Shown: piece after piece, positions 17,566 through 27,284 of the stretch
How the letters are laid out: each line of letters opens with the position of its first letter
Numbering within the stretch: the stretch's first letter is position 1
Source of the DNA: Natrinema sp. DC36
Lineage (GTDB): Archaea; Halobacteriota; Halobacteria; Halobacteriales; Natrialbaceae
Length of the DNA: 64,000 nucleotides
NCBI RefSeq assembly: GCF_020405225.1
Contig: NZ_CP084472.1
Span: 3,968,001 to 4,032,000 of the forward strand
Direction: 5' to 3'
Translations under genes and position numbers: made by a program
Notes under the pieces: generated by a model
The model's database searches: none
Told to the model about the DNA's origin: nothing
What the model saw: the letters and a program-made list of their open reading frames with translations, nothing else

Positions 17566-18648
17566 ATGAAAGTTGCCCTGATCGGAGTCGGTCAGGCCGG
17601 TGGGAAGATCACCGAACGGCTCGCCCGGTTCGACGCGGACATGGGTTTCGGAGCCGTTCAGGGTGCGCTGGCCATCAATTCCGCGGACGCAGACCTCCAG
17701 TCGCTCGACATCGTCGACACGCAGCTGATCGGTGCCGACCGCGTTAACGGCCACGGCGTCGGCGGCGACAACGAACTCGGCACGGAAGTCATGCAGTCGG
17801 ACATCCAGCAGGTCCTCGGCTCGCTCGACGGCCGCGTCACCTCGACGGCGGAAGCGATCTTCGTGGTCGCCGGCCTCGGCGGGGGCACCGGCAGCGGCGG
17901 CGCGCCCGTGCTCGTCCACCACCTCCAGCAGGTCTACGACGTCCCGATCTACGCGCTCGGCGTCCTGCCCGGACGCAACGAGGGGGCGCTCTACCAGGCC
18001 AACGCCGGCCGCTCGCTGAAGACGCTCCTCCGGGAGGCCGATTCGACGCTGCTGATCGACAACGACGCCTGGCACGAACAGGGCGAGAGCGTCGAAGGGG
18101 CCTTCGAAACGATCAACGAGAAGATCGCCCAGCGGGTCGGCCTGCTGTTCGCCTCCGGCGAGGCCGTCGAGGGCGTCGGGGAAAGCGTCGTCGACTCGAG
18201 CGAGGTCATCAACACCCTCCGCGCGGGCGGCGTCGCGGTACTCGGCTACGCGACCGAGATCGCGAGCGAGGACAGCGGCGAGAACATTACCACCGCGATG
18301 AGCGTTTCGAGACAGGCGCTGTTGACGGGGACGAGCCTGCCGGACGCGACGACGGCCGACTCGGCGCTGCTGGTCATCGCCGGCCAGCCCGACGCGATCC
18401 CCCGGAAGGGCGTCGAGAAGTCCCGGCGCTGGCTCGAGGACGAGACCGGAAGTATGCAGGTCCGCGGCGGGGACTTCCCGCTTGACAGCGATCGCCTCGG
18501 CGCGCTGGTCTTACTCGGCGGCGCGGAGCGATCCGATCGGATCGAGGCGTTCATGGAACGGGCCCGGGAGGCGAAGGAAGCCCAGGAGACGGAATCGACC
18601 GACCACGCCGACCAGTTCGCTGACGATCGGCTCGAGAACCTCTTCTAG
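17566..18648 (+). CDS. cetZ: CetZ-family tubulin-like GTPase
   Basis: 360 residues. The GTP-binding tubulin signature GLGGGTGSGG is at 103-112. The N-terminal GVGQAGGKI loop, the HGVGGDNELG motif and NAGRSLKT/DNDAWHEQGESV are CetZ-specific relative to FtsZ. The C-terminal domain is followed by an acidic tail ending DRLENLF, which resembles the CetZ tail. CetZ proteins form membrane-associated filaments that control haloarchaeal cell shape and motility. It lacks the long internal insertion that I remember in CetZ1, so it is probably another paralogue. The GH2-like gene starts 53 nt after its stop. Confidence 0.92.
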   Translation: MKVALIGVGQAGGKITERLARFDADMGFGAVQGALAINSADADLQSLDIVDTQLIGADRVNGHGVGGDNELGTEVMQSDIQQVLGSLDGRVTSTAEAIFVVAGLGGGTGSGGAPVLVHHLQQVYDVPIYALGVLPGRNEGALYQANAGRSLKTLLREADSTLLIDNDAWHEQGESVEGAFETINEKIAQRVGLLFASGEAVEGVGESVVDSSEVINTLRAGGVAVLGYATEIASEDSGENITTAMSVSRQALLTGTSLPDATTADSALLVIAGQPDAIPRKGVEKSRRWLEDETGSMQVRGGDFPLDSDRLGALVLLGGAERSDRIEAFMERAREAKEAQETESTDHADQFADDRLENLF

Positions 18649-18701
18649 ACGGTTCTGAACCGTCGGAAGGGCTTTTTACTTCGGGTTCACTGACAGTCAC
18701 A

Positions 18702-20624
18702 ATGACCGAGGAGTGGACCGGCGGGATCGTCACGGATCGCGGCGGTGACGGCCCGCCAACCGTCGCGGAGTGGGAGCCGGTTTCGGTCCCCGGACGACCC
18801 CCGTCGTTCGCCGGAGCGGGACCGATCGCCTATCGAACGCGGTTTCCGGACCCTCGAGACGACGAGACCGAACGCGCGATGCTCGAACTCCGCGGGGCCT
18901 ACGACCGCGCGGAAATCTGGCTGAACGGCACGCGTCTGGCCACGCACGAGCCACACTTCGTGCCGGCCAGCCTCGAGTTCGATCCCCGACCCGCGAACGA
19001 ACTGATCGTCGTCTGCGAGCGCCCCGAGTCGTTCGCGGGCATCTACGCGACCGACGCGGTTCCCGACCGGCTCGGAACGCCCGGTATCTGGTGGGGCCTC
19101 GAGGTCGAATCGCGGCCCCGAACGCTTCTCCGGCAGTTCGAGGCGCGGCCGCGACTGGGCGCGGCCCGGGAAGCGTCCGCGAGCGCGGAGACCGCCGCGA
19201 ACGGGGCCGCGAACGCGACCACTGACGGCGGCGGCGCGGCGATCGACGTCTCATTCGCGGTCGACACCGACGTGGGGATCGACGACGCGGTGTCGCTGTC
19301 GCTGCGACCGGAGGGGTTTCGCGGAGGCGCCTCGATGGAGCGGATTCCGATCGAGGCCGAGGCGGGCGAGCGAACGACGGTCTCCAGAACGGTATCGATC
19401 AGGGAGCCGTCGCTGTGGTGGCCCCGCGGGTACGGCCCGCAACACCGGTACACGGTGCGGGCGAAACTGGGCGCCGACGCCGTCGAACGGACCGTCGGGC
19501 TCCGCCACGTCGAACGCGACGCCGACGGCCTGCTGGTCAACGGCCGGCGCGTCCGGGCCCGCGGATTCACGCGACTCCCCGGCGGTGACCCGCGCGAGGA
19601 CGTCCGCCGGGCCGTCGACGCGAACGCGACGCTGCTTCGTGCTCGCGCGCACGTCCCGCGAAGATCGTTCTACGAGGCCTGCGACGAGGCCGGGGTTCTC
19701 GTCTGGCAGGATCTGCCCGCCAGCGGAGCCGAGCTTCCCGTCGACCGGGGAACGGAGCTGGCGTCCGCGCTCGTCGAGACGTACGGGCACCATCCGAGCC
19801 TCGCGATGGTCGGCGTGCAGGATCAACCGACGGACCCGTACGAATCGCCGCTGGGAAGCGGCTTCCTCGCGAAACTCGCCGTTCGGTATCGGGCGTGGCG
19901 GACGGCGGTCGATCGCGGTCCCGCGACCGAGATCGCCGCGGCCCTCCCAGACGAGCTGCCGGTCGTTCCCGTGACGGGGCCGCCGGGAACCGATCCAGAC
20001 GCGGCCCACCTCTTCCCCGGTTGGCAGTACCTCGAGGCCGCGGATATCGACTGGCTCCTCGAGACCTATCCCGTACTCGGCGAGGTGGTTGGCAGGTTCG
20101 GAGCCGGCTCGCTAGCGGACGACGACGCCGATCCGACTGCGGTTCCCGGTCTCGAGCCGGCGCTGCTCGAGCGCGGCGCGACCGGTGTCGAGGGGTCACA
20201 GCGAGAGCAGGCACGAACGCTGAAGACTGTCGCGGAGGCGCTTCGGCGGCGGGGCTGTGGCGTCTTCGCGGCATCGACGCTCCGGGACGGCGCGCCGGGC
20301 GGCGGAATGGGCGTCCACACCGTCGAGGGTGACCCGAAGCGAGCCGCCGAGGCGATCGCGCAGTCCTACGAGCCCGTCCAGGCCGTCCTCGACGGACCAC
20401 CGGCTCCCGGGACGGTCGGCATTACCCTCTGTAACGACACGCACGAGGCACTCGAGCCGATCGTCGGCTGGCGGGCCGGCGACCGCACGGACGCGGAACG
20501 GGTCAGCGTCGGCCCGCTCGAAACGGCGCCCGCCGGATCGGCGCGGATTCCGCCGGAGGCGGACCGGGTCGCCCTCGAAATCGCCGTCGGTAATCAGACG
20601 GTTCGAAACGGGTATCGGATATAA
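18702..20624 (+). CDS. GH2/beta-mannosidase-fold protein lacking catalytic glutamates
   Basis: 640 residues. The N-terminal part looks like a sugar-binding jelly-roll (AYDRAEIWLNGTRLATHEPHF, 66-86). An Ig-like domain ends SLWWPRGYGPQHRYTV (237-252), and a TIM-barrel-like part contains YEACDEAGVLVWQDLP (324-339). All three are beta-mannosidase landmarks. The acid/base region, normally ending in NE, reads HHPSLAMVGVQDQP (363-376). The nucleophile region, normally SEFG, reads GRFG (464-467). Both catalytic Glu are therefore absent. There is no signal peptide. It is probably a non-enzymatic binding protein, and its position right after cetZ suggests co-transcription. Confidence 0.75.
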   Translation: MTEEWTGGIVTDRGGDGPPTVAEWEPVSVPGRPPSFAGAGPIAYRTRFPDPRDDETERAMLELRGAYDRAEIWLNGTRLATHEPHFVPASLEFDPRPANELIVVCERPESFAGIYATDAVPDRLGTPGIWWGLEVESRPRTLLRQFEARPRLGAAREASASAETAANGAANATTDGGGAAIDVSFAVDTDVGIDDAVSLSLRPEGFRGGASMERIPIEAEAGERTTVSRTVSIREPSLWWPRGYGPQHRYTVRAKLGADAVERTVGLRHVERDADGLLVNGRRVRARGFTRLPGGDPREDVRRAVDANATLLRARAHVPRRSFYEACDEAGVLVWQDLPASGAELPVDRGTELASALVETYGHHPSLAMVGVQDQPTDPYESPLGSGFLAKLAVRYRAWRTAVDRGPATEIAAALPDELPVVPVTGPPGTDPDAAHLFPGWQYLEAADIDWLLETYPVLGEVVGRFGAGSLADDDADPTAVPGLEPALLERGATGVEGSQREQARTLKTVAEALRRRGCGVFAASTLRDGAPGGGMGVHTVEGDPKRAAEAIAQSYEPVQAVLDGPPAPGTVGITLCNDTHEALEPIVGWRAGDRTDAERVSVGPLETAPAGSARIPPEADRVALEIAVGNQTVRNGYRI

Positions 20625-20937
20625 ATACGAGAGCCACTGAATGGTACCATCTAACACGGCGGAACGAGGCCCCTGCTAACGGTTTTCAGGGGTGTTGTGA
20701 CCGGTACATTTAAATTACAAGGGCCAGTATTCACAGGTACCAGAACGCCACCGGGGCGCGTATCGCTCGACGATCGATGACAGGAAATCTTATTCACCGA
20801 GGTTTCGCAGATCGTGAGCAGTCGCTTCGAACAGGGAGACGGCCAGTACTGAGTCACTCGCCGAATCGTCGGCGAACGGCTTATACGGCCGTCAAACCGG
20901 TTCTCCGGTGCGGGTATGGCACAGAGGTTTGAGTAAC
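20625..20937. other. Intergenic region, about 310 bp, upstream of the coiled-coil gene
   Basis: An AT-rich patch ACATTTAAATTACAAG at about 20705-20720 may be a promoter, but it is more than 200 bp from the next start. No reading frame is convincing. A second TATA-like TTATAC at 20881 lies closer to the start at 20938. Confidence 0.45.
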
Positions 20938-21819
20938 ATGGTAGACGAATCGAAAAACATCGAACTGACAGAGGACGACCTAGCAAACAAATCGAAAGGG
21001 CAGCTCATCAAGATGGCCGGTCAACTGCGAGACCGGCGAAACGAGCTGAACCAGATGGCTTCCGAGCGCGCTTCCAAACGCGACGATCTCAACGCGAAGA
21101 CTCGCGAGAAGGTCGACGAAGCCCAGGAGCACCGCGAGCAGCGCGACGAGCTCAACGAACAGGTCCAGGAACACAAGGAAAACCGCAACGAGCTCAACGC
21201 CGAAGCCAACGAGCTGTTCGACAAGGTCGAGCAGCTTAAATCGGACATGGAGCTCAACGAGGGGAAGGATCTCGACGAGCTCGAAGAGGAGATCGAGCAA
21301 CTCGAGTTCAAACAGCAGACCGAGGTCCTCTCGAGCGAGGAGGAAAAGGAGCTCATCGAGAAGATCGAGGGAAAGCGCGAGGAGTACGAGGAGCGCAAGC
21401 AGAAGCTCGATCAGAACGAGGACCTCGAGGAGCTCGTCGATGAGGCCGAGGAAGTGCGATCGGACGCCTCCCAGCACCACCAGAAGGTGACGGAGCTGGC
21501 GGACAAGGCCCAGGAACACCACAACCAGATGATCGAAGCCTATCGCGAGGCCGACGACATCCGCGACGAGGCCGACGAGATGCACGAGTCCTTCGTCGAG
21601 GCCCAGGAGGCCGCCGACCAGCACCACGAGGACTTCGTCCGCGTCCAGAAGCGCCTGCGCGAACTGGACAAGGAAGAAGAAGAGGAGCGCAAGTCCGAGC
21701 GCGACAAGAAGAAAGAGGAGGCCAAGGAGGAGGCCGAGGAAATCTATCAGAAGTTCAAGGAAGGCGAGACCCTCGACACCGAGGACCTGATGAAACTCCA
21801 GAAGACGGGACTGCTCTAA
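20938..21819 (+). CDS. Long coiled-coil protein (COG1340-like)
   Basis: 293 residues, almost wholly charged heptad-type helix (repeated NELN, EEIEQLE and RDELNEQ patterns) with no membrane segment. The C-terminal end IYQKFKEGETLDTEDLMKLQKTGLL is a conserved non-coil tail of the archaeal COG1340 family. Members are sometimes wrongly labelled phosphoserine phosphatase; no HAD motif is present here. ATG at 20938 (MVDESKNIELTEDDL) is preferred over a GTG 30 nt upstream. The role is unknown, perhaps structural or ribosome/RNA-linked. Confidence 0.85.
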   Translation: MVDESKNIELTEDDLANKSKGQLIKMAGQLRDRRNELNQMASERASKRDDLNAKTREKVDEAQEHREQRDELNEQVQEHKENRNELNAEANELFDKVEQLKSDMELNEGKDLDELEEEIEQLEFKQQTEVLSSEEEKELIEKIEGKREEYEERKQKLDQNEDLEELVDEAEEVRSDASQHHQKVTELADKAQEHHNQMIEAYREADDIRDEADEMHESFVEAQEAADQHHEDFVRVQKRLRELDKEEEEERKSERDKKKEEAKEEAEEIYQKFKEGETLDTEDLMKLQKTGLL

Positions 21820-22002
21820 GTCGATTCCGTCTACCGCGATCTCTCTCCCGATTTTCGGATTTCTCGAGCGGTTTTGACTCGTTTTTCGCACCGATAGAGC
21901 GGCGTCCGTAGCCGTGTGACAGCGCTCGTGACGTTCTCAGAACGTGTGAAGGTAGTGTTGTTCTTTTGTCCGCGCGCGTTTTCGCCAGAAGCTAGCAGAG
22001 TC

Positions 22003-22437
22003 ATGACATCGAACGAGCACCGGTCGGCCGCGAGCCCGACCGCTCGAGAACGGGTGACCGAGTTCTACGCCGAGTTCAATCACGCCGTGACGAACGGCGG
22101 CGAAACGGACGAGTTGGCGGCGACGCTGGCGGACGACGTTTGCTGGACCGACGCTACGACCGGCAGTCACGCCGATCGAACCTATACGGGAATCGAGGCC
22201 GTCCTCGAGAACGTAATCAGGGAGCCGGGCCGGCGAGCCGATCACCTCCAGGCGCTGCCGGAACGGGTCATCGAGGCGGACGAAACGACGGTCGTAACGG
22301 GTGCCTACGTCGGCACGATCGACGGGCGGAATTTCGACGTCGCGTTCGCCCACGTGTTCGACCTGAACGACGGACGGATACGGACGTGTACCGCCTACAG
22401 GGATACCGCCCTCGAGCAACGGGTATTCGATGCATAA
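22003..22437 (+). CDS. SnoaL/NTF2-like fold protein
   Basis: 144 residues. The pattern ERVTEFYAEFNHAV ... LADDVCWTDATTGSHADRTYTGIEAVLENV ... FAHVFDLNDGRIRTCTAYRDT matches the cone-shaped NTF2-like fold of SnoaL proteins, which act as small isomerases, hydrolases or binding proteins. ATG at 22003 is chosen because the preceding residues are not family-like. The ATP-grasp gene follows 63 nt later. The substrate is not predictable. Confidence 0.8.
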   Translation: MTSNEHRSAASPTARERVTEFYAEFNHAVTNGGETDELAATLADDVCWTDATTGSHADRTYTGIEAVLENVIREPGRRADHLQALPERVIEADETTVVTGAYVGTIDGRNFDVAFAHVFDLNDGRIRTCTAYRDTALEQRVFDA

Positions 22438-22500
22438 CACTGCCCGGCGGCGGCTAACGTGGCATGTCCCACTGCGGGACGAAGTATACGATCTATAACA

Positions 22501-23895
22501 ATGGAACGGGACCCACAGTCACTGCTCATGCAACGATACAGGGACGACGCGGACGACGCGGGCGTGGTCGTACCGGGGATCGACGCCCCGAGTACCGTCG
22601 CCTGTCTCCGATCGCTCCGACCGCGCGGCGTCCGCACTATCGTCGGTTCCGAGTCGCGGTCGACCCCGGCGGCCGCCTCGGCGTACCGTGACGAGTTCGT
22701 CGGCCTGCCGGACCCGAACTCGGATCTCGCCGCGTACGGAGACGCCCTCCTCTCGCTGGCCGAGCGCCCGGACGTCGAGACGATCGTTCCGGTCCGCGAG
22801 GAGGACGTGTACGTGCTCGCCGAGCGCAAGGACGCGTTCGCCGACGAGGTCGCGACCCCGTGGCCGGACTTCGAAACCCTCCGGCAGGTACAGGATCGCG
22901 TCGAACTGTTCGCGGCCGCCGACGCGGCCGGCGTCGCGGCTCCCGACACCGCGCTCCTCGATCAGTGGGACGACTGGGACCGGGAGACGATCGTGAAACC
23001 GCGCTATACCGTCGCTTCGTCCGACTATCTCGGCGCGCGGTTCGACGACGCGGAGATCGGCTCGACGGAGTACCAGCAACCGGGCGTTCGACCGGACCCG
23101 CAGGCCGAACTCGAGACGCGCGGCCACGTCCCGATCGTCCAGGAGCGGATCCCCGACTCCCGGGAGTTCGGTTTCTTCGCGCTCTACGATCACGGCGAGG
23201 CGGTCGCGACGTTCCAACACTGTCAGCGCCGGGGCTGGAAGTACTGCGGCGGCCCCAGCGCGTACCGGGAGTCGGTCCACATTCCCGAACTCGAGACCGC
23301 CGGCCGCGCCCTGCTCGACGAACTCGAGTGGCACGGGCTCGCGATGGTCGAGTTCCTGCGCGACCCCGCGGACGGCGAGTTCAAGCTGATGGAGATCAAC
23401 CCGCGGTTCTGGTCGTCGCTGCCCTTCTCGGTTCGCGCGGGCGCGGACTTTCCCTACTACTACTGGCAGCTGGCGACCGGCGAGTCGATCGTGTCGGAGC
23501 CGACCTACGAGGTCGGGATGGGCGGGCACCTCTTGCGGGGCGAACTCAGCTACCTCCACAGCGTGGCGACCGAAGCGTACCCGCTCGTCGAGCGCCCGTC
23601 GCTTCAGACGGCCGCGCGCGAGGTCGCCACGTCGCTCGTTCGCCACCCTCGATTCGATTACGCGGTCGCCGACGATCCGGTGCCGTTCTTCCAGGACGGC
23701 GTGAACCTCGTGCGGGCGTGGCTCGACAGCCGGTCCGACGCGGAGCCGCCGGCCGAGACCGAGGCGAACGTCGAGACCGAAATCGCGGACGAAGACGGGA
23801 CGGAGACTGCCGATACGAGTCCGACCGTGGACGGGGACTCGACGCGGTCGGCCCAGACCGACGGCGGGTCGCCGTCCGACTCGAGGCGACCGTAG
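22501..23895 (+). CDS. ATP-grasp family carboxylate-amine ligase
   Basis: 464 residues. An N-terminal pre-ATP-grasp domain is followed by the ATP-grasp core: TIVKPRYTVASSDYLGA (phosphate loop), HVPIVQERIPDSREFGFFALYDHGEAV, and the metal-binding VEFLRDPADGEFKLMEINPRFW. The last ~50 residues are a low-complexity Thr/Glu/Asp-rich tail. Such enzymes join a carboxylate to an amine, amino acid or thiol with ATP. The substrate is unknown. A different-frame ATG lies just upstream at 22464, but MERDPQSLLMQRYRDD at 22501 is the natural start. Confidence 0.85.
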   Translation: MERDPQSLLMQRYRDDADDAGVVVPGIDAPSTVACLRSLRPRGVRTIVGSESRSTPAAASAYRDEFVGLPDPNSDLAAYGDALLSLAERPDVETIVPVREEDVYVLAERKDAFADEVATPWPDFETLRQVQDRVELFAAADAAGVAAPDTALLDQWDDWDRETIVKPRYTVASSDYLGARFDDAEIGSTEYQQPGVRPDPQAELETRGHVPIVQERIPDSREFGFFALYDHGEAVATFQHCQRRGWKYCGGPSAYRESVHIPELETAGRALLDELEWHGLAMVEFLRDPADGEFKLMEINPRFWSSLPFSVRAGADFPYYYWQLATGESIVSEPTYEVGMGGHLLRGELSYLHSVATEAYPLVERPSLQTAAREVATSLVRHPRFDYAVADDPVPFFQDGVNLVRAWLDSRSDAEPPAETEANVETEIADEDGTETADTSPTVDGDSTRSAQTDGGSPSDSRRP

Positions 23896-23976
23896 CGCCG
23901 ATCGGTGCCGGACCGACCGCACCGATAACCGCCAACGCTTAACGGGAACCGCCCCCAGCTATCGGTATGACTCGAG

Positions 23977-24981
23977 GTGCTGTCCGTGGTCAGTAGTGGC
24001 GGGATCGATCGACTCGCGACGGTCGCTCTCGGCGGACTCGCGTCCGCCGCCGTCGCGGTCGCCCTGTTCGTCGTCTATCCGGAGACGCTGACGGATCTGC
24101 TCGGCGTCCTGGTCGCGATCGCGGCCGTTCTCGTCGGGCTGCGGTTCGCGAGCAATATCGCCGGCTCGCTGTTTCCGGCCTACGATGTCGCCGAGGTCGC
24201 CGTCGAGGGTCCGATCAGTCGGGACGGCGGTGGCGGTCCACTCCCCACGAGTCCGGGCGCGACACCGGCCGACGACATCGTCGACCAGATCGATCGCGCG
24301 AACGACGACGACAACGTGCGGGCGCTCCTCCTGAAGCTGAACACGCCCGGCGGCGAAGTGGTGCCGAGCGACGATATCCGCCTCGCGGCCGAGCGGTTCG
24401 ACGGACCCGCGGTCGCCTACGCGACGGACGTCTGTGCCAGCGGCGGCTACTGGATCGCCAGCGGCTGCGACGAGCTCTGGGCGCGAGAGGGCTCCATCGT
24501 CGGCTCGATCGGCGTCATCGGCTCGCGGGTCAACGCCAGCGACCTCGCCGAGAAGGTCGGCCTCTCCTACGAGCGATTCGCCGCCGGCGACTACAAGGAC
24601 GCCGGCACCCCGCTGAAGGACCTCGAGGACGAGGAACGCGAGTACCTGCAGGGGATAATCGACGACTACTACGACACCTTCGTCGAGCGGGTCAGCGACG
24701 GGCGGGACCTCGAGCCCGAGTTCGTCCGCGACACCGAAGCGCGGATCTACCTCGGCGAGCAGGCGCACGAGCTCGACCTGGTCGATCACCTCGGCACGCG
24801 GCGGGAACTCGAGACCGAACTGGCCGATCGCCTCGACACGGACGAGGTGACCGTCGAGGAGTTCGAACCCGAGCGGCCGCTAATGGCCCGCGTCGGCGCG
24901 GGAGCGCAGCGGGTCGCGTACGCCTTCGGTGCCGGGATCGCCGGCCTCGGCGACGGGCGCGGGTTCCGGCTGCGGAGCTGA
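23977..24981 (+). CDS. sppA: Signal peptide peptidase SppA (S49 family)
   Basis: 334 residues. Two N-terminal membrane segments at about 13-34 and 40-56 are followed by a ClpP-like serine protease domain. The nucleophile is probably S155 in VCASGGYWIAS and the general base K207 in GDYKDAGTPLKDL. NTPGGEV at 122-128 is the oxyanion region. It degrades signal peptides in or at the membrane. The start is uncertain: GTG at 23977 is used, and GTG at 23986 is an alternative. A nearby ATG at 23967 is in another frame and stops early. Confidence 0.9.
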   Translation: MLSVVSSGGIDRLATVALGGLASAAVAVALFVVYPETLTDLLGVLVAIAAVLVGLRFASNIAGSLFPAYDVAEVAVEGPISRDGGGGPLPTSPGATPADDIVDQIDRANDDDNVRALLLKLNTPGGEVVPSDDIRLAAERFDGPAVAYATDVCASGGYWIASGCDELWAREGSIVGSIGVIGSRVNASDLAEKVGLSYERFAAGDYKDAGTPLKDLEDEEREYLQGIIDDYYDTFVERVSDGRDLEPEFVRDTEARIYLGEQAHELDLVDHLGTRRELETELADRLDTDEVTVEEFEPERPLMARVGAGAQRVAYAFGAGIAGLGDGRGFRLRS

Positions 24982-25134
24982 GGCGGCAATCGGTCTTCAC
25001 TGCGGAGCACGGCGACCGGCGGTTACCGCTGTGGAGCTGCGGCGGCAGTTTGCCCCAGAACCGGTACTGCAACTACCAGCATCCGGGGTCGCCCCGCGTG
25101 GCGGCAGCGCAGTCGCGCTCGAACGAGTAAGTGG

Positions 25135-25142
25135 TTTTATCG
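25135..25142 (+). promoter_or_regulatory. TATA-like box for the DUF373 gene
   Basis: TTTTATCG lies about 28 nt before the GTG at 25166, the spacing expected for a leaderless haloarchaeal transcript. It supports that GTG as the true start. Confidence 0.5.
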
Positions 25143-25165
25143 TTGCACGGAATGCATCGCCTATC

Positions 25166-26500
25166 GTGACAACGCTGGTCGTCTGCCTCGACCGGACCGA
25201 CGACGTCGGCCGGAAGACTGGCCTCCGCTCGCCCGTCGTCGGCTGGGAAGCAGTCCGCGCGCTCGTGACCGACGTCGGCCTCGCGGATCCGGAGGACTCG
25301 GGAGTGAATACCCTGCTCGAGTCGCTGCGGGTCGCCCAGGACCTGCGCGACGAGAACGAGGAGGTCGTCGTCGCGGTCGTCTCGGGCGACCGCGAGTCGA
25401 TGGTGTCGGCCGATCGGGCGGTCGCAGAGCAGCTTGACGACCTCATCGCCGACTACGACCCGGACTCGGCGGTCGTGGTGACCGACAGCGCGGACGACGA
25501 ACGGCTGATTCCGATCGTCGAGAGCCGCGTTCGGGTCGACTCCGTCGATCGCGTCGTCGTCCGGCAGGCCCGCGACATCGAGTCGACCTACTACCTGCTC
25601 AAGCAGTTCCTCGCGGACGAGGAACTGCGACAGACCGTCCTCGTTCCGATCGGGCTAACGCTGCTCGTCTTTCCGCTGCTCGCGACCACCGTCGGCCCCG
25701 CGGAGGGAGCGGCCGCGATCACCACCGTCATCGGACTCTTCTTGCTCTACAAGGGGTTCAACGTCGACGAGATCCTGGCGAGATTCGCCCACCAGACGCG
25801 GGAGTCGCTGTACTCCGGCCAGGTGTCGGTCGTCACCTACGTGGTCGCGGCCGGACTGACGTTCGTCGGTCTGTTCGTCGGCGCGCTCGGCGTCTCAAAT
25901 CTCGGAGACACGCCGGGAGTAGTCATCCCGGCGACGCGCTTCGCGTTCGACAGCATCCCCTGGCTGGCGATGGCCGCGCTGACCGCCAGCGCCGGTCGGC
26001 TGCTCGACGAGGCGATCGGCGAGGATCCGATCCGCCGGTCCTTTCTCAACCTGCCGTTTATCGTCGTCGCCGTCGGGCTGGTGGTTCGGGGCTTCTCCGC
26101 GTACTTCCTCGAGGAGCAGGATGTAATCGATCCGTTCGTCGTCCCCGAAAACGAGTTCGGGATCTTCTCGAACGAGCAGTTCGTGATGGTGGCCGGGGAA
26201 CGGCTCGCGCTGTTCGTCGTCACCGCGATCGTGATCAGCCTCGTCGGGGCGCGGATCGCCTCGTCCGTCAGCGGCTCGCGCGAGGACGTCGAACGGGGTG
26301 ACGGCGGTCCGGAGACGGAACCCGCGGACGGCGATCCGCCGTCGCCGGACGGTCCCGAGGCGGTCGCCGATCGCGAGGCCGATCCGACGCTGGAGCGGTT
26401 CGATCCCGAGCGCACCGACGGCGGGGCCGACTCGAACGCGAGTCCCGATGCCGGAGCCGACCCGAGTACGGGATCCGACGCCGGCGGACGGGACCCCTGA
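25166..26500 (+). CDS. DUF373-family membrane protein
   Basis: 444 residues. A soluble N-terminal domain starts (M)TTLVVCLDRTDDVGRKTG and contains VVVVTDSADDERLIPIVESR. About six membrane segments follow (about 150-370), then an acidic Asp/Pro-rich tail of about 70 residues. This is the DUF373 family, almost universal in archaea and of unknown function. The start is set at GTG 25166 because family members begin at this strand and the longer frame upstream is not conserved. The tail is cytoplasmic or external depending on topology, which I cannot resolve. Confidence 0.88.
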   Translation: MTTLVVCLDRTDDVGRKTGLRSPVVGWEAVRALVTDVGLADPEDSGVNTLLESLRVAQDLRDENEEVVVAVVSGDRESMVSADRAVAEQLDDLIADYDPDSAVVVTDSADDERLIPIVESRVRVDSVDRVVVRQARDIESTYYLLKQFLADEELRQTVLVPIGLTLLVFPLLATTVGPAEGAAAITTVIGLFLLYKGFNVDEILARFAHQTRESLYSGQVSVVTYVVAAGLTFVGLFVGALGVSNLGDTPGVVIPATRFAFDSIPWLAMAALTASAGRLLDEAIGEDPIRRSFLNLPFIVVAVGLVVRGFSAYFLEEQDVIDPFVVPENEFGIFSNEQFVMVAGERLALFVVTAIVISLVGARIASSVSGSREDVERGDGGPETEPADGDPPSPDGPEAVADREADPTLERFDPERTDGGADSNASPDAGADPSTGSDAGGRDP

Positions 26501-26547
26501 TCGTTCGGACTCGGTATTCATTTACCCGCTCCTGCCCACCACCGACC

Positions 26548-27273
26548 ATGAGCGACGCAGACGGCGCGTGGGTGAGCCTCTTCTCCGGCGGTAAGGACTC
26601 CTCGTGGGCGCTGTATCGGGCCCTCGAGCAGGGGCTCCCCGTCGAACGGCTCGTCACCGTCCATCCCGCGGGCGACTCGTACATGTATCACGTCCCCGCA
26701 ACGGAGCTGGCCGCGCAGGCGGCGGAAAGCATTGGGATCGAACTGATCGACGTCGAACCCGACGACTTCGCGGCCGACGCGGCGACCGACTCGAGCGCGC
26801 AGGGCGACGACGAACTCGAGCCCCTCGAGGCCGCCCTCGAGGAACTCGATCGCCTCCTCGCGGGCGGTATCGCCGGCGTCACGGCGGGAGCCGTCGAGAG
26901 CGAGTACCAGACGAGCCGCATTCGGGGGATGTGCGACCGGCTCGACTGCGACCTCTTCGCGCCGCTGTGGCAGGAAAACCCCCGCGAACTGGCCGACGCG
27001 ATGCTCGAGGCGGGCTTCGAAATTACGATCATTCAGGTCGCGGCTCACGGACTCGACGAGTCGTGGCTGGGTCGAACGCTCGACGCCGATGCGATTGCGG
27101 ATCTCGAGGATCTCCACGAGGAGTACGGCGTCCACATTCTGGGAGAGGGCGGCGAGTTCGAGACGTTCGTCGTGGACGGGCCACATATGGATCGGCGGAT
27201 CGATCTCGAGTACGAGACCGAGTGGGGCGGGACGCGCGGGCGGTTGCGGATTACGGACGCGCGACTCGAGTGA
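26548..27273 (+). CDS. dph6: Diphthine-ammonia ligase (Dph6-type PP-loop ATPase)
   Basis: 241 residues. The PP-loop SLFSGGKDSSWAL at about 10-22 binds ATP. The C-terminal signature GEGGEFETFVVDGPHM is typical of the Dph6/MJ0570 family. The enzyme amidates diphthine on elongation factor 2 in the last step of diphthamide synthesis. Length is standard for the archaeal single-domain form. Promoter-proximal ATG at 26548 has family-like residues right after it. Its 3' end converges with the DUF3267-type gene, with a hairpin array between. Confidence 0.88.
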   Translation: MSDADGAWVSLFSGGKDSSWALYRALEQGLPVERLVTVHPAGDSYMYHVPATELAAQAAESIGIELIDVEPDDFAADAATDSSAQGDDELEPLEAALEELDRLLAGGIAGVTAGAVESEYQTSRIRGMCDRLDCDLFAPLWQENPRELADAMLEAGFEITIIQVAAHGLDESWLGRTLDADAIADLEDLHEEYGVHILGEGGEFETFVVDGPHMDRRIDLEYETEWGGTRGRLRITDARLE

Positions 27274-27284
27274 CAGCGATTGTA

